Shown here: positions 44,500 through 53,305 of the stretch, piece after piece
Layout of the letters: every line of letters starts with the position of its first letter
Numbering within the stretch: the stretch's first letter is position 1
Assembly (NCBI RefSeq): GCF_020404745.1
Contig: NZ_JAIZAP010000019.1
Span: 1-64,000, forward strand
Direction: 5' to 3'
Source: Aquibacillus saliphilus
Lineage (GTDB): Bacteria; Bacillota; Bacilli; Bacillales; Amphibacillaceae
DNA length: 64,000 nt
Position numbers and translations under genes: made by a program
Notes under the pieces: model-generated
Databases searched by the model: none
What the model saw: only the letters and a program-made list of their open reading frames with translations
Told to the model about the DNA's origin: nothing

Positions 44500-44637
44500 T
44501 TGCAGTTGGCGATCCCCAACTTATTGGTTTATCAACTGCTGGGTGTAGTTAATAATTGTTGGATTAATAGACTTGCTTTAATTTATTTGATAATACTTAT
44601 TTACCGCCAACAGGGGATATGGCTTGATAGTGTAATT
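44500..44637 (-). pseudogene. Decayed DUF3298-type fragment
   Basis: On the minus strand the frame reads INPTIINYTQQLINQ, then stop, then VGD, matching INQAIINQTQQLINEQVGN of the intact DUF3298 gene at 31567-32187. A second stop lies about 17 codons upstream in the same frame. Only about 45 codons remain. The plus-strand ORF over this region is a shadow. Confidence 0.65.
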
Positions 44638-44648
44638 ATGAAATTGAC

Positions 44649-45845
44649 TCACTTGATTAATTTTTTTGATAACGGGTAAATCCCAAAGCTTTGTATTACT
44701 AGTGAAAGCATAACAACTGCGAATGATAACGAGACAATCCAATCTACTTCTGCACTATTGGTGTATTTGGAATGTAAAGTTAGAATTAAAAAGATCGACA
44801 TCGTTCCTTTTAAGCCAGCCCATGAAATGAGTAATGATTTTTGCCAATGGATTTGTTTGCGTAAGTGTGGAAAGAGTCTTGTTGTACCAATAATAAGAAA
44901 GAAGCGAATGATCAAGGAAACGATAAATATAACAATCGCAAACAACCAGCCATCAAATAGTAAATATTGGGTTGCTTCAATTCCAATTATTAAAAAAACT
45001 AACGATAAAATAGATAATTCAACAATTCCCCAGAACCCATTTAATGCTTCCTTAAAATGATCTTCTTTTATTGTACGGCCATACTCAAAAGATAATATTA
45101 TTCCAGCGGATACTGTTGCAAGTACACCAGATACACCGATAAATTCTGCGAGATGAAAAATACCATAGGCTAATACAATGCTAAGCATGACCTGATACTC
45201 TTTATGGTGGGTATAATGAACGCCTTTACTCATCAGCCAGCCAAAGACTACTCCAAGTAATGCACCACCAACGGAAACAAATAAAAATTCATTAATAAAC
45301 GATAGCACAGAAACCGATTCCTGATTGGATAACATACCCGTGAGCACGGTGAATACAACAATGCTTGTTCCATCATTCATCATCGATTCCCCTTCAACAA
45401 TTGCTGCGGTTTTTTCATCACCACCGGAAGATTTTTTAAGTATTGAAACAACGGAAACAGGATCGGTAGGTGTTAAAATCGAAGCGAGAATCAACGCACC
45501 GAGTAATGATAAAGATGTATAAATATTTCCTAATACAAAAATAACTCCACCCATTAATGCCACAGTTATAAGTAACCCAAGGGTTGCTAAGATTAGAATG
45601 ATTCCGGCATTCTCTTTAAATGCTTTCGGTGGAAATTGATAAGCAGAAACAAACAGTAGTGAAGGTAAGAATATGTTATAAATAATCTCTCCAGTTAACT
45701 CTATTGAGGAAAAATAAGGAATAAACGATAACCCTATTCCCAGTAACACTAGAATAGTCGGAACAGGGAAATTTTCTTGTTTTTTATCAATCGAAAAAAT
45801 AAGATAACCAATTAATAAGAGCCAAATAATTTGTGCAATGTCCAA
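44649..45845 (-). CDS. NhaP-type Na+(K+)/H+ antiporter (CPA1)
   Basis: 398 residues with about 11-12 membrane helices and the CPA1 signature ILTPTDPVSV and EGESMMNDGTSIVVF, which contain the ion-binding Asp residues. It exports sodium or potassium in exchange for protons, which fits a salt-tolerant host. GGAGAATTC precedes ATG 45845. It has no long C-terminal regulatory domain. Monocistronic. Confidence 0.9.
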   Translation of the reverse strand: MDIAQIIWLLLIGYLIFSIDKKQENFPVPTILVLLGIGLSFIPYFSSIELTGEIIYNIFLPSLLFVSAYQFPPKAFKENAGIILILATLGLLITVALMGGVIFVLGNIYTSLSLLGALILASILTPTDPVSVVSILKKSSGGDEKTAAIVEGESMMNDGTSIVVFTVLTGMLSNQESVSVLSFINEFLFVSVGGALLGVVFGWLMSKGVHYTHHKEYQVMLSIVLAYGIFHLAEFIGVSGVLATVSAGIILSFEYGRTIKEDHFKEALNGFWGIVELSILSLVFLIIGIEATQYLLFDGWLFAIVIFIVSLIIRFFLIIGTTRLFPHLRKQIHWQKSLLISWAGLKGTMSIFLILTLHSKYTNSAEVDWIVSLSFAVVMLSLVIQSFGIYPLSKKLIK

Positions 45846-46075
45846 AGGGAATTCTCCTTTTTGTCAAATTGGAATTTTTAACTATAATTTTAGTATTGAG
45901 TGTTTGTATTTTAACAACAGTAACAAATCCAAAGAATTGCTGTCCATGATAACCTTCTATCTAAGTGAATCTTACCATGATTATGAATAGAATTCATTTT
46001 ACTTATTATTAAATTTACTATATCGTTAGTTAGATTACATCTATTTTGTCGTATACCGAACTTGGGGGATTTACT

Positions 46076-47095
46076 GTGTCAGAATTAAGGGAGAATAATC
46101 TTTTTAAGAATACGGGTTTTGCGCGTGGAGTCCTGTTAACATTAGTATTAGCTTTCCTTGCTGGATTTATCGCAAGGCTGCCATTTCTTTCAATCATGGG
46201 TGTCATGATTATTTCAATCTTTCTTGGGGTTGGTTGGAAAAGCGTTATCGGTGTTCGAAAAGATTTAACTGATGGGGTGAATTTCAGCTCAAAGATCCTG
46301 CTTCGTGCAGGAATTGTGTTAATGGGGCTAAGGCTTAATCTCGATCAGATTATTTCAGCTGGTACATCGATTGTTTTGATTGATGTAGTCGTTGTCGGAT
46401 TTACGCTAATTGTCATGGTTTTACTCGGGAAATGGTTTGCTGTTGATGAAAAATTTGCTGCCTTACTCGCAGTTGGAACAGCTGTATGTGGGGCTGCTGC
46501 AATTGTAGCTGTAGCACCTTTAATTAAAGCGAAGAAAGAACACGTGGCGATTGCTGTTGCTTTTATTGCTATCCTTGGCACAATCGGTACTATTTTTTAT
46601 TCGATTTTGTTTGCAGTGTTCGATTTAGACTCCTATAACTATGGCGTTCTTGTTGGTGCTACACTTCATGAATTGGCGCACGTTGTTGCGGCAGCACTTC
46701 CTGGTGGCGATGTAAGTAGTGAGATGGCAATTCTAGTTAAAATGGGTCGTGTCGCATTATTAATTCCAGTCGCAATTATTTTAGGTAGTATCTTTGCTTA
46801 CAAGAATCGCTCCAAAGAAAACAAGGGCAAACGAGAGCTGAAGAATTTGCCGATTCCATGGTTCATTTTTGGCTTTCTGGCAATGAGCATGGTAAATTCA
46901 ACAGGAATCTTACCTGATCGTTTAATTGATTTTCTCATTGCTGTCAGCATCTTATTATTATCGATGGCAATGGCTGGACTAGGACTAAGTATTAACTTTG
47001 CAGACTTTAAAAAAGTAGGAATGAAAGCAGTCGTTGTAGGAGTAATAGGTTCCATTTTATTGGTTGGACTTGGTTCACTTCTCATTATGGTTTAG
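46076..47095 (+). CDS. YeiH-family putative sulfate/anion exporter
   Basis: 339 residues from GTG 46076, seven bases after TGGGGGAT. The frame is open to TTG 46046 but lacks a ribosome site there. About ten membrane helices; motifs IFLGVGWKSVIG, GIVLMGLRLNLDQI, GTAVCGAAAIVAVAP and TLHELAHVVAAALPGG are typical of the YeiH/Psi family. It is often linked with sulfonate or taurine metabolism. Here it converges on a sulfonate-type ABC importer, so sulfite/sulfate export is plausible. Confidence 0.85.
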   Translation: MSELRENNLFKNTGFARGVLLTLVLAFLAGFIARLPFLSIMGVMIISIFLGVGWKSVIGVRKDLTDGVNFSSKILLRAGIVLMGLRLNLDQIISAGTSIVLIDVVVVGFTLIVMVLLGKWFAVDEKFAALLAVGTAVCGAAAIVAVAPLIKAKKEHVAIAVAFIAILGTIGTIFYSILFAVFDLDSYNYGVLVGATLHELAHVVAAALPGGDVSSEMAILVKMGRVALLIPVAIILGSIFAYKNRSKENKGKRELKNLPIPWFIFGFLAMSMVNSTGILPDRLIDFLIAVSILLLSMAMAGLGLSINFADFKKVGMKAVVVGVIGSILLVGLGSLLIMV

Positions 47096-47153
47096 TGATG
47101 AGCGTCTAGGCTCAGGGAATGAGCGTTCACGAGCGAGCTATGCTCACTATAGA

Positions 47154-47192
47154 AAAAAAGGTGCCAGCTTCAAGTGAAGCTGGCACCTTTTT
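47154..47192. terminator. Bidirectional terminator
   Basis: GGTGCCAGCTTCA (47160-47172) pairs perfectly with TGAAGCTGGCACC (47175-47187), flanked by A and T runs, between convergent operons. Confidence 0.93.
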
Positions 47193-47194
47193 CA

Positions 47195-48196
47195 TTAGTC
47201 GATAAATTGAGTGTCGATTAAGTCGGAGAAGTCGGGTTCTTCTTTTAGGAATTTAAGGTCATAGGATGAGTCGCCAAATGATTGGACTGCATCTTCGTTA
47301 ACTTCGTATGTGAAGCCAATGTTTTCCCATGAGCCATCAATTACTTCTTTGCTTAATTCTTGACCTGTTTCTTCTTTAATATCGTTGATTGTGATTGTTT
47401 TTGCTTCTTCTGGGTTGTCTGCGATAAAGTTAGTTGCATCTTTGTGTGCATTAACGATTTTTTGTATTGTTTCTGGATTGGAATCAATCATTTCACCTGA
47501 TGCTACTAACACAGAGGCAGGTAATGTTGTACCCCATGAGATTTCGGTTGAATCGATAATTACTTTTGCGCCTGTTTCTTGTTGTAGAACCGATGCCCAT
47601 GGTTCTGGTGCTACAGCAACATCAACTTTTCCAGTTTCGAACATTGCTTGGTATTGAGCGGGAGGACCAGTTGTGTGTATCATTGTCCCGTTAATACGTT
47701 CTGACGTCATGCCAAGTTCTTCTTTCATGTATGTTTCAAATTGAACGTTGTGTGTGCACCCAACTCGTGGTGTAACAAATGTTTTTCCTTCTAAATCTTC
47801 TGCTGTTTCAATGCCACTACCTTCTCGTGCTAAGATTACCGTTCCGCCAGTCGATCCACCAGCGATAATGTTAACATCTGTTCCAGTTGTATAGTTGTTC
47901 ATTGCAGGACCTGGTCCTACTAAACCAGCTTCAATTTCACCAGTTTTTAGGGCTGTCATGAAGGCTGAGCCATCAGGGAATGTCTTATATTCAATTTCAA
48001 CATCGTCACCTAGTTGGTCCTGGTAATAGCCTTCTGCTTTAGCGACCATTGCTGGGACGTGATTAATGTTTGGGAAATAACCAATGGTAACTTTTTCAAC
48101 GACACCTTCTGCATTGGTAGAAGAAGAGCTTCCGCATCCAGCTAAAAGTGCTGTTAAAGCTAGTATCATACTGAAAAATAAAATTCCTTTTTTCAT
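47195..48196 (-). CDS. Sulfonate/nitrate-type ABC transporter substrate-binding lipoprotein
   Basis: 333 residues, SsuA/TauA family. Lipobox LAGC (Cys21) and the fold start TIGYFPNINHVPAMVAK. Internal motifs include AGLVGPGPAMNNYTTG and PEPWASVL, common in sulfonate, taurine and nitrate binding proteins. It is the last gene of a minus-strand ATPase-permease-binding protein operon. The exact ligand is not certain. AGGGGGTT precedes its start. Confidence 0.88.
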   Translation of the reverse strand: MKKGILFFSMILALTALLAGCGSSSSTNAEGVVEKVTIGYFPNINHVPAMVAKAEGYYQDQLGDDVEIEYKTFPDGSAFMTALKTGEIEAGLVGPGPAMNNYTTGTDVNIIAGGSTGGTVILAREGSGIETAEDLEGKTFVTPRVGCTHNVQFETYMKEELGMTSERINGTMIHTTGPPAQYQAMFETGKVDVAVAPEPWASVLQQETGAKVIIDSTEISWGTTLPASVLVASGEMIDSNPETIQKIVNAHKDATNFIADNPEEAKTITINDIKEETGQELSKEVIDGSWENIGFTYEVNEDAVQSFGDSSYDLKFLKEEPDFSDLIDTQFID

Positions 48197-48251
48197 TCGT
48201 AAAAACCCCCTAATAAAAATTAACTCTCGTTAGTAAGAGCATATATCAAAT

Positions 48252-49001
48252 TTAAAGTCCCCATCGTCTTGCAACTGACTTCTCAATTCGTTGGAAAATT
48301 AGTTGGTCAACAAAAGCCCCGATAACGCCTATGATAATCATGACGCCAATCACTAAGCTCATGTTACCGAAATCTGAAGCATAGCTTAATGTGTAACCGA
48401 GTCCAGGTCCGGTTGTTAATAATTCACCGGCGATTAATGCTCTCCATGCGAATGCCCAGGCCAGTCTAGATCCTGTTACTAGGTGTGGAATAGATGCCGG
48501 GAAGATAACTCGAATGAATAAGTCGATACCACTTGAGCCCATTGTTTGGGCAGCTTTGATATAAAGAGGGGAAACATTCTTTATCCCGGTGCGAACATTT
48601 ATTGCCATGACAAACGTTCCACCTAAAATAACTACGAAAATTACAGCCTGTTCATTTAAGCCAAACCACATAATTGCAAGTGGTAACCAAACAATACTTG
48701 GCACACTTTGAAAGGCTAGCAGCATGGAACCAATTGTATCGTCGGCTGTTTTGGATTTTGCTATTAATACACCAATACTGGTACCGATTACTAACGCAAT
48801 CACTAAGCCGATGATTAATCGTCTGAAACTTGCGATTAGGTCATAAACTAATGTCATATCAGTGATACCGACATAAAGAGATGTAAATACTTTGGTAGGT
48901 GGAGGAAGAATGATTTCTGCCCACAGACCTATTTGCCCTCCTAATTCCCATATGCCTAGAAGAATTGCAAAAAAGATTAGGCGTTTATAAATTGGTTTCA
49001 T
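48252..49001 (-). CDS. Sulfonate-type ABC transporter permease (SsuC/TauC family)
   Basis: 249 residues, six membrane helices, with the EAA-like loop YIKAAQTMGSSGIDLFIRVIF and SRLAWAFAWRALIAGELL characteristic of SsuC/TauC permeases. It overlaps the upstream ATPase gene by 17 bp, which implies translational coupling. Confidence 0.9.
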   Translation of the reverse strand: MKPIYKRLIFFAILLGIWELGGQIGLWAEIILPPPTKVFTSLYVGITDMTLVYDLIASFRRLIIGLVIALVIGTSIGVLIAKSKTADDTIGSMLLAFQSVPSIVWLPLAIMWFGLNEQAVIFVVILGGTFVMAINVRTGIKNVSPLYIKAAQTMGSSGIDLFIRVIFPASIPHLVTGSRLAWAFAWRALIAGELLTTGPGLGYTLSYASDFGNMSLVIGVMIIIGVIGAFVDQLIFQRIEKSVARRWGL

Positions 49002-49782
49002 GATTTAATTCCTCACTAACTACTTTGTCGATTTCTTTCTTGAGATAGCTCATGATATGGTCTTCAATTTTCAGCATTTCTTCCTTATGGTGATCTCTTG
49101 GGCGTGGTAGATCGATTTTAATATCAGTTAATACGGTGCCAGGCTGTGTCCCCATAACGATAATTCGGTCGGATAGTTTAATAGATTCAGAGATGCTGTG
49201 GGTGACAAAAAGAACTGTTTTTTTCGTTTCGATCCAAATGTCCTCTAGTTGACGATGTAATCGAGTTCTCGTTTGTTCATCTAAAGCGCCAAAAGGTTCA
49301 TCCATTAGTAATATCTCAGGGTCCATTGCTAGTGCTCTGGCAATCGCAACCCGCTGTTGCATACCGCCGGAAAGTTCATGTGGATAATGGTCCAAATAGT
49401 TCGTTAATTGCACCATTTTTAAATAGGTTTTTGCTTGTTCGTTCGCTTGTTTTTTTGACATTTCCTTTTTCAATGGGAACATGACATTTTCTAAGACATT
49501 GATCCAAGGAAATAATGCTGCTTCTTGAAAGACCATTCCTCGGTCTTTTCCGGGCTTTTTAACCTCTTTCCCGTCAACCAAGATCTCTCCGCCTGTCGCT
49601 TCTGTTAATCCTGCTACAATCGATAATAAGGTCGATTTTCCGCAGCCTGAAGGGCCTAAAATCGATACGAATTCACCTTTTTCAATCTGTAAATCAATAT
49701 CTTTTAGTACAATTGAAGCATGTTGATTTTTATCTAAAAAGTGCTTATTTAATTGATTTATTGAGATAAACAACAGTATCAC
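48985..49782 (-). CDS. Sulfonate-type ABC transporter ATP-binding protein (SsuB/TauB family)
   Basis: Up to 265 residues. Walker A GPSGCGKST, signature LSGGMQQRVAIARAL, Walker B EILLMDEPFGALD and the switch THSI are intact. The start may be GTG 49782 or, more likely, TTG 49773, which lies eight bases after AGGTG. It energises the transporter. A sigma-A promoter and a palindrome lie directly upstream. A monooxygenase gene (ssuD or tauD) is absent. Confidence 0.9.
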   Translation of the reverse strand: MILLFISINQLNKHFLDKNQHASIVLKDIDLQIEKGEFVSILGPSGCGKSTLLSIVAGLTEATGGEILVDGKEVKKPGKDRGMVFQEAALFPWINVLENVMFPLKKEMSKKQANEQAKTYLKMVQLTNYLDHYPHELSGGMQQRVAIARALAMDPEILLMDEPFGALDEQTRTRLHRQLEDIWIETKKTVLFVTHSISESIKLSDRIIVMGTQPGTVLTDIKIDLPRPRDHHKEEMLKIEDHIMSYLKKEIDKVVSEELNHETNL

Positions 49783-49802
49783 ACCTAATCTTATAATTCA
49801 CA

Positions 49803-49815
49803 CCGATTTAATCGG
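49803..49815. promoter_or_regulatory. 13-bp palindrome CCGATTTAATCGG near the transporter start site
   Basis: Perfect six-base arms around one base, placed between the -10 box and the ssuB-like start codon, at about +6 to +18. It may be an operator for a sulfur-responsive regulator. Confidence 0.45.
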
Positions 49816-49828
49816 AATTAAATATAAC

Positions 49829-49856
49829 CTTATAATAAATGGCCAGTAGCTGTCAA
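49829..49856 (-). promoter_or_regulatory. Sigma-A promoter of the sulfonate-type ABC operon
   Basis: On the minus strand TTGACA (49851-49856) and TATAAG (49829-49834), 16-bp spacer. Confidence 0.6.
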
Positions 49857-50037
49857 CAGTATATTCTGAATTTAGGCAGTTTAGAAGGAATGAAGTGATT
49901 TAGAACAAGCAGCACGTTTTACTTGTTCTGAGTAAATATTGTCAGACATTTCAAATAATTATTTCGAAAATCTATCTAGAATGGTAAAATAGTAACTAAA
50001 CATGATAGAGATGTTATAAAAGGAGCTGAGCTTAGGT

Positions 50038-51207
50038 ATGAATAATGAAAATAGTGTAGCAGAGACAGGTATGTTTGGTGAATTTGGTGGAAGTTATCTT
50101 CCTGAGGATTTAAAAAAAGTATTGGCAGTTCTTGCTGAAGAATTTGAAAAGTACCGAGATGATCCGGACTTCAATGAAGAGTTTCGGTATTATTTGAAGG
50201 AATATGTCGGACGTGAAAACCCATTAACTTTTGCGAAAAACCTTACAGACAAAGTAGGTGGCGCAAAAATTTATCTGAAACGTGAAGATTTAAATCATAC
50301 AGGTGCACATAAGATTAATAACGTCATTGGTCAAATTCTGTTAGCGAAACGAATGGGTGTAAAGCGGGTTATCGCTGAGACTGGTGCGGGTCAGCACGGG
50401 GTTGCAACAGCAACAGCATGTGCGATGTTTGGGATGGAATGCATCATTTATATGGGTAAAGTTGATATCAAAAGACAAGCCTTGAACGTATTTCGAATGG
50501 AATTATTAGGCGCAGAGGTAGTGTCAGTCGACAAGGGTCAGGGACGATTGAAGGATGCTGTAGATGCCGCACTAAATGATTTAGTAGAAAACTTCGAGAA
50601 TACCTTTTACTTGCTAGGGTCCGCAGTTGGTCCGCACCCATTTCCAACGATGGTGAAGCATTTCCAATCGGTTATTAGTGAAGAATCAAAGCGTCAAATT
50701 ATCGACAAAGAAGGAAAGCTACCGACAGCGGTTGTTGCATGTGTTGGCGGGGGAAGTAATGCAATTGGCGCGTTCGCACATTATATAGAAGAAACAGATG
50801 TCCGTTTAATTGGTGTTGAACCGGCTGAGGCGGCAACTATGTCTGAAGGTGTTCCGGCTGTCATACATGGGTTTAGATGTTTAACATTGCTTGATGAACA
50901 TGGCGAACCACAACCGACTAATTCGATTGCAGCGGGTCTTGATTATCCTGGTGTTGGCCCTGAACATAGTCATTTGAAAACAATTGGTAGAGCTGAGTAT
51001 GTTGCGGTAACGGGGGAAGAGTCGCTAGAGGCATTCCAAGAGCTTTCTAGAGTTGAAGGGATTATTCCGGCGCTTGAAAGCTCGCATGCAATTGCACATG
51101 CGATTAATCTTGCTAAAACTCTAGCTAAGGATGATGTTATTATTGTCAATCTTTCTGGTAGAGGGGATAAAGATGTTGATCAGGTTTTTCAAATGTTAAA
51201 AGAATAA
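50038..51207 (+). CDS. trpB: Tryptophan synthase beta chain
   Basis: 389 residues, TrpB1 type. The PLP lysine is in HTGAHKINN. Other motifs are [12 protein letters not shown] (the catalytic Glu), [21 protein letters not shown], phosphate loop GGGSNAIG and SGRGDKD. It condenses indole with serine to tryptophan. Unusually, no trpA or other trp gene is adjacent, so it stands alone between an importer and a HAD hydrolase. It keeps the residues of the alpha-partnered type rather than the stand-alone TrpB2 type. AAAGGAGCTG precedes ATG. The upstream hairpin AGAACAAG/CTTGTTCT (49902-49929) may be a leader element. Confidence 0.93.
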   Translation: MNNENSVAETGMFGEFGGSYLPEDLKKVLAVLAEEFEKYRDDPDFNEEFRYYLKEYVGRENPLTFAKNLTDKVGGAKIYLKREDLNHTGAHKINNVIGQILLAKRMGVKRVIAETGAGQHGVATATACAMFGMECIIYMGKVDIKRQALNVFRMELLGAEVVSVDKGQGRLKDAVDAALNDLVENFENTFYLLGSAVGPHPFPTMVKHFQSVISEESKRQIIDKEGKLPTAVVACVGGGSNAIGAFAHYIEETDVRLIGVEPAEAATMSEGVPAVIHGFRCLTLLDEHGEPQPTNSIAAGLDYPGVGPEHSHLKTIGRAEYVAVTGEESLEAFQELSRVEGIIPALESSHAIAHAINLAKTLAKDDVIIVNLSGRGDKDVDQVFQMLKE

Positions 51208-51212
51208 AGTAA

Positions 51213-51250
51213 AGGGTAGCGTGTCAGTAGGATGCGCTACCCTAATTATT
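51213..51250. terminator. Terminator after trpB
   Basis: AGGGTAGCG (51213-51221) pairs with CGCTACCCT (51235-51243), followed by a T-rich tract; shared with the convergent HAD gene. Confidence 0.85.
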
Positions 51251-51251
51251 T

Positions 51252-51986
51252 TTAGCTCTTAACCTTGGGATTACTGGTTGTTAACAATTCGTTTCGAAAA
51301 AAATCTAGCAGTTGTTTCGGATTGGCTACTATTTTGTCGGGCTTGACGGTATTTATCGGCATCTTTCTCTTTCGATGGTTCATCCAGATCGCATGCCATC
51401 CGGCTTGTTTTGCGCCGACGATATCATTATCAAATGAGTCACCGATATAAACTGTTTTATTCTTGTCTAGCTTTAGTTTTTGTTCGATGATTTGAAATGC
51501 TTCTTGTTTTGGTTTTGCATATCCAATTGCCCCGGAAATAAATAGGTGTTGTTCTGGAACCCATCTTGCTAAATTTAGCTGGTTTATTTTCATCGACTGA
51601 TGCGGCGTTTCACCATTTGTTAAGACGGCCAGTTGTTTGTTTTCAAGATAAAGTGCTTCTATTAACTCTTTCATTTCATCGTATAACGTAATTTTTTGCT
51701 GCTCTTTTAAATAGGCATCCTGGAAGGCAACTGCTTCATTGTAGCTAATGGCAATATCAAATTCATTACAAGCAGCCGTTATCCGGTACGTCTGTAAATC
51801 TAGTAATGATATCTCTCTTCTTTCACTTTTATCAAATAACGCATCGCTATATTTTCGACTTGCTATGTATATTTTTTCTATTTCTTCATCTGAGAATTTG
51901 TCAGTAAACATTTTCTTAAATGCTAGTTTAAAAGGTAAAGTTTGATCATATAAAGTATCATCTACATCAAAAATGATTGTATCCAT
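51252..51986 (-). CDS. HAD-family hydrolase
   Basis: 244 residues. Motif I DVDDTLYD (7-14), motif II LTNGE, motif III Lys in YAKPKQEAF and motif IV IGDSFDNDI are intact, with a helical cap between motifs I and II. It resembles the YjjG/YfnB group of nucleotide or phosphoglycolate-like phosphatases. The substrate is unknown. AGGAGG precedes ATG. Confidence 0.85.
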   Translation of the reverse strand: MDTIIFDVDDTLYDQTLPFKLAFKKMFTDKFSDEEIEKIYIASRKYSDALFDKSERREISLLDLQTYRITAACNEFDIAISYNEAVAFQDAYLKEQQKITLYDEMKELIEALYLENKQLAVLTNGETPHQSMKINQLNLARWVPEQHLFISGAIGYAKPKQEAFQIIEQKLKLDKNKTVYIGDSFDNDIVGAKQAGWHAIWMNHRKRKMPINTVKPDKIVANPKQLLDFFRNELLTTSNPKVKS

Positions 51987-52187
51987 TGTGTATTCCTCCT
52001 TAAGGAAATTACCTTCTATATCTTAACATTTCATTTTTAGTAAGCCCAGGAGAAAAGTACTATTATAGGTAACATTTAAGTGCGAGTTAAGTACAAGCGG
52101 TTGAGAGCTTGTGGAATCCTATCTAATGGTCTGTTATTCTATTAATAGATATGTTAAGAATTTTCACTTTATGAGAGAAGGCGAGAT

Positions 52188-53267
52188 ATGGAATTAACTC
52201 ATACAATGCGGATTGCTATTTCATACATAACCGGTTTAATTGGTGGGCTATTATTTACGTTTATTCATTTGCCGATACCTTGGATATTGGGTCCGTTACT
52301 CGCAATTCTTCTTTCTAAAACTTTTTTTAACTTTAAGGGAGAATCTTCATTAAATCTTCGCAACTTTGCCTTTTCAATTACAGGTATTCAAATCGGTGGA
52401 ACGTTTACTGCGGCAACAATTGATCTTGTTTTACCATACCTTTTGCCATATAGTTTACTGACGATAGTTTTGATTGCTATTAGCTTATATAATGGCTATT
52501 TACTAACCAAGTGGATCAAGGTTGATGTCCCGACTAGTATGCTAGGAAGTGTACCGGGTGGTTTGAGTGTGATTATTGCCTTAAGTGGATCTGTAAATGC
52601 AAACACAGCACTAGTGACAATTTTTCACACCATCCGGTTAATGACGGTATTATTTATCATTCCATTTTTAGCAACTCATTTGTTCACTTCTAGTAATACA
52701 GATACAACTATTGGATTATTAACTGGAGACAGTGCAACACAGGGGCCTTTATGGACAATCGTTATTTTAGCTTTTGTCTATGGACTTGGATTACTACTTC
52801 AAGAAAGAATACCGGCAGCTTTTGTTATCATTCCAATGCTTATTGTAGCCAGCTTTCAAATAATCGATTATCCGCTCTATCATTTGCCAAATTATTTCTT
52901 TATATTTGCACAGCTATCGATAGGTATTTATCTAGGATTTTCAGTTTCATTAAAAGATATAGTAAAAGCGGGGAGATACTGTGGCTATTACTTTGCGTTA
53001 ACGATTATTCTTATCGCCATATCGTTTGGGTTAGGCTATCTATTTAGCTTGATCACGCCGGTTGACCTTGTAACAGCAATATTAAGTCTTGCGCCAGGTG
53101 GATTGATTGAAATGGCATTAACTGCAGAAAGTGTCGGTGGTGATCCGTCGATTGTCGGTTCCTTGCAAATGATTCGAATGCTGATGATTGTACTAGTATT
53201 ACCATTTGGTTTGAAAGTTTTATTACCAAAGATTGATAAAAGGAAAGATAAGGAAACAGATAACTAA
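52188..53267 (+). CDS. AbrB-family integral membrane protein
   Basis: 359 residues with about ten membrane helices in two homologous halves, each with an IPWILGPLLA or IGIYLGFS-type segment and LGSVPGGLS / LSLAPGGLIEMAL repeats. This is the AbrB (COG3180) membrane family, unrelated in function to the transcription factor AbrB despite the name. A transporter role is likely but the substrate is unknown. The next gene, an M20 amidohydrolase, follows by 38 bp. Confidence 0.82.
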   Translation: MELTHTMRIAISYITGLIGGLLFTFIHLPIPWILGPLLAILLSKTFFNFKGESSLNLRNFAFSITGIQIGGTFTAATIDLVLPYLLPYSLLTIVLIAISLYNGYLLTKWIKVDVPTSMLGSVPGGLSVIIALSGSVNANTALVTIFHTIRLMTVLFIIPFLATHLFTSSNTDTTIGLLTGDSATQGPLWTIVILAFVYGLGLLLQERIPAAFVIIPMLIVASFQIIDYPLYHLPNYFFIFAQLSIGIYLGFSVSLKDIVKAGRYCGYYFALTIILIAISFGLGYLFSLITPVDLVTAILSLAPGGLIEMALTAESVGGDPSIVGSLQMIRMLMIVLVLPFGLKVLLPKIDKRKDKETDN

Positions 53268-53305
53268 CTAATTTTATGCATGCATTTTAAAGGGAGGCAA
53301 CTATA

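Noticed and set aside
44470-44679. 69-residue plus-strand ORF
   Set aside because: It is the complement of the decayed DUF3298 fragment and overlaps the antiporter gene end.
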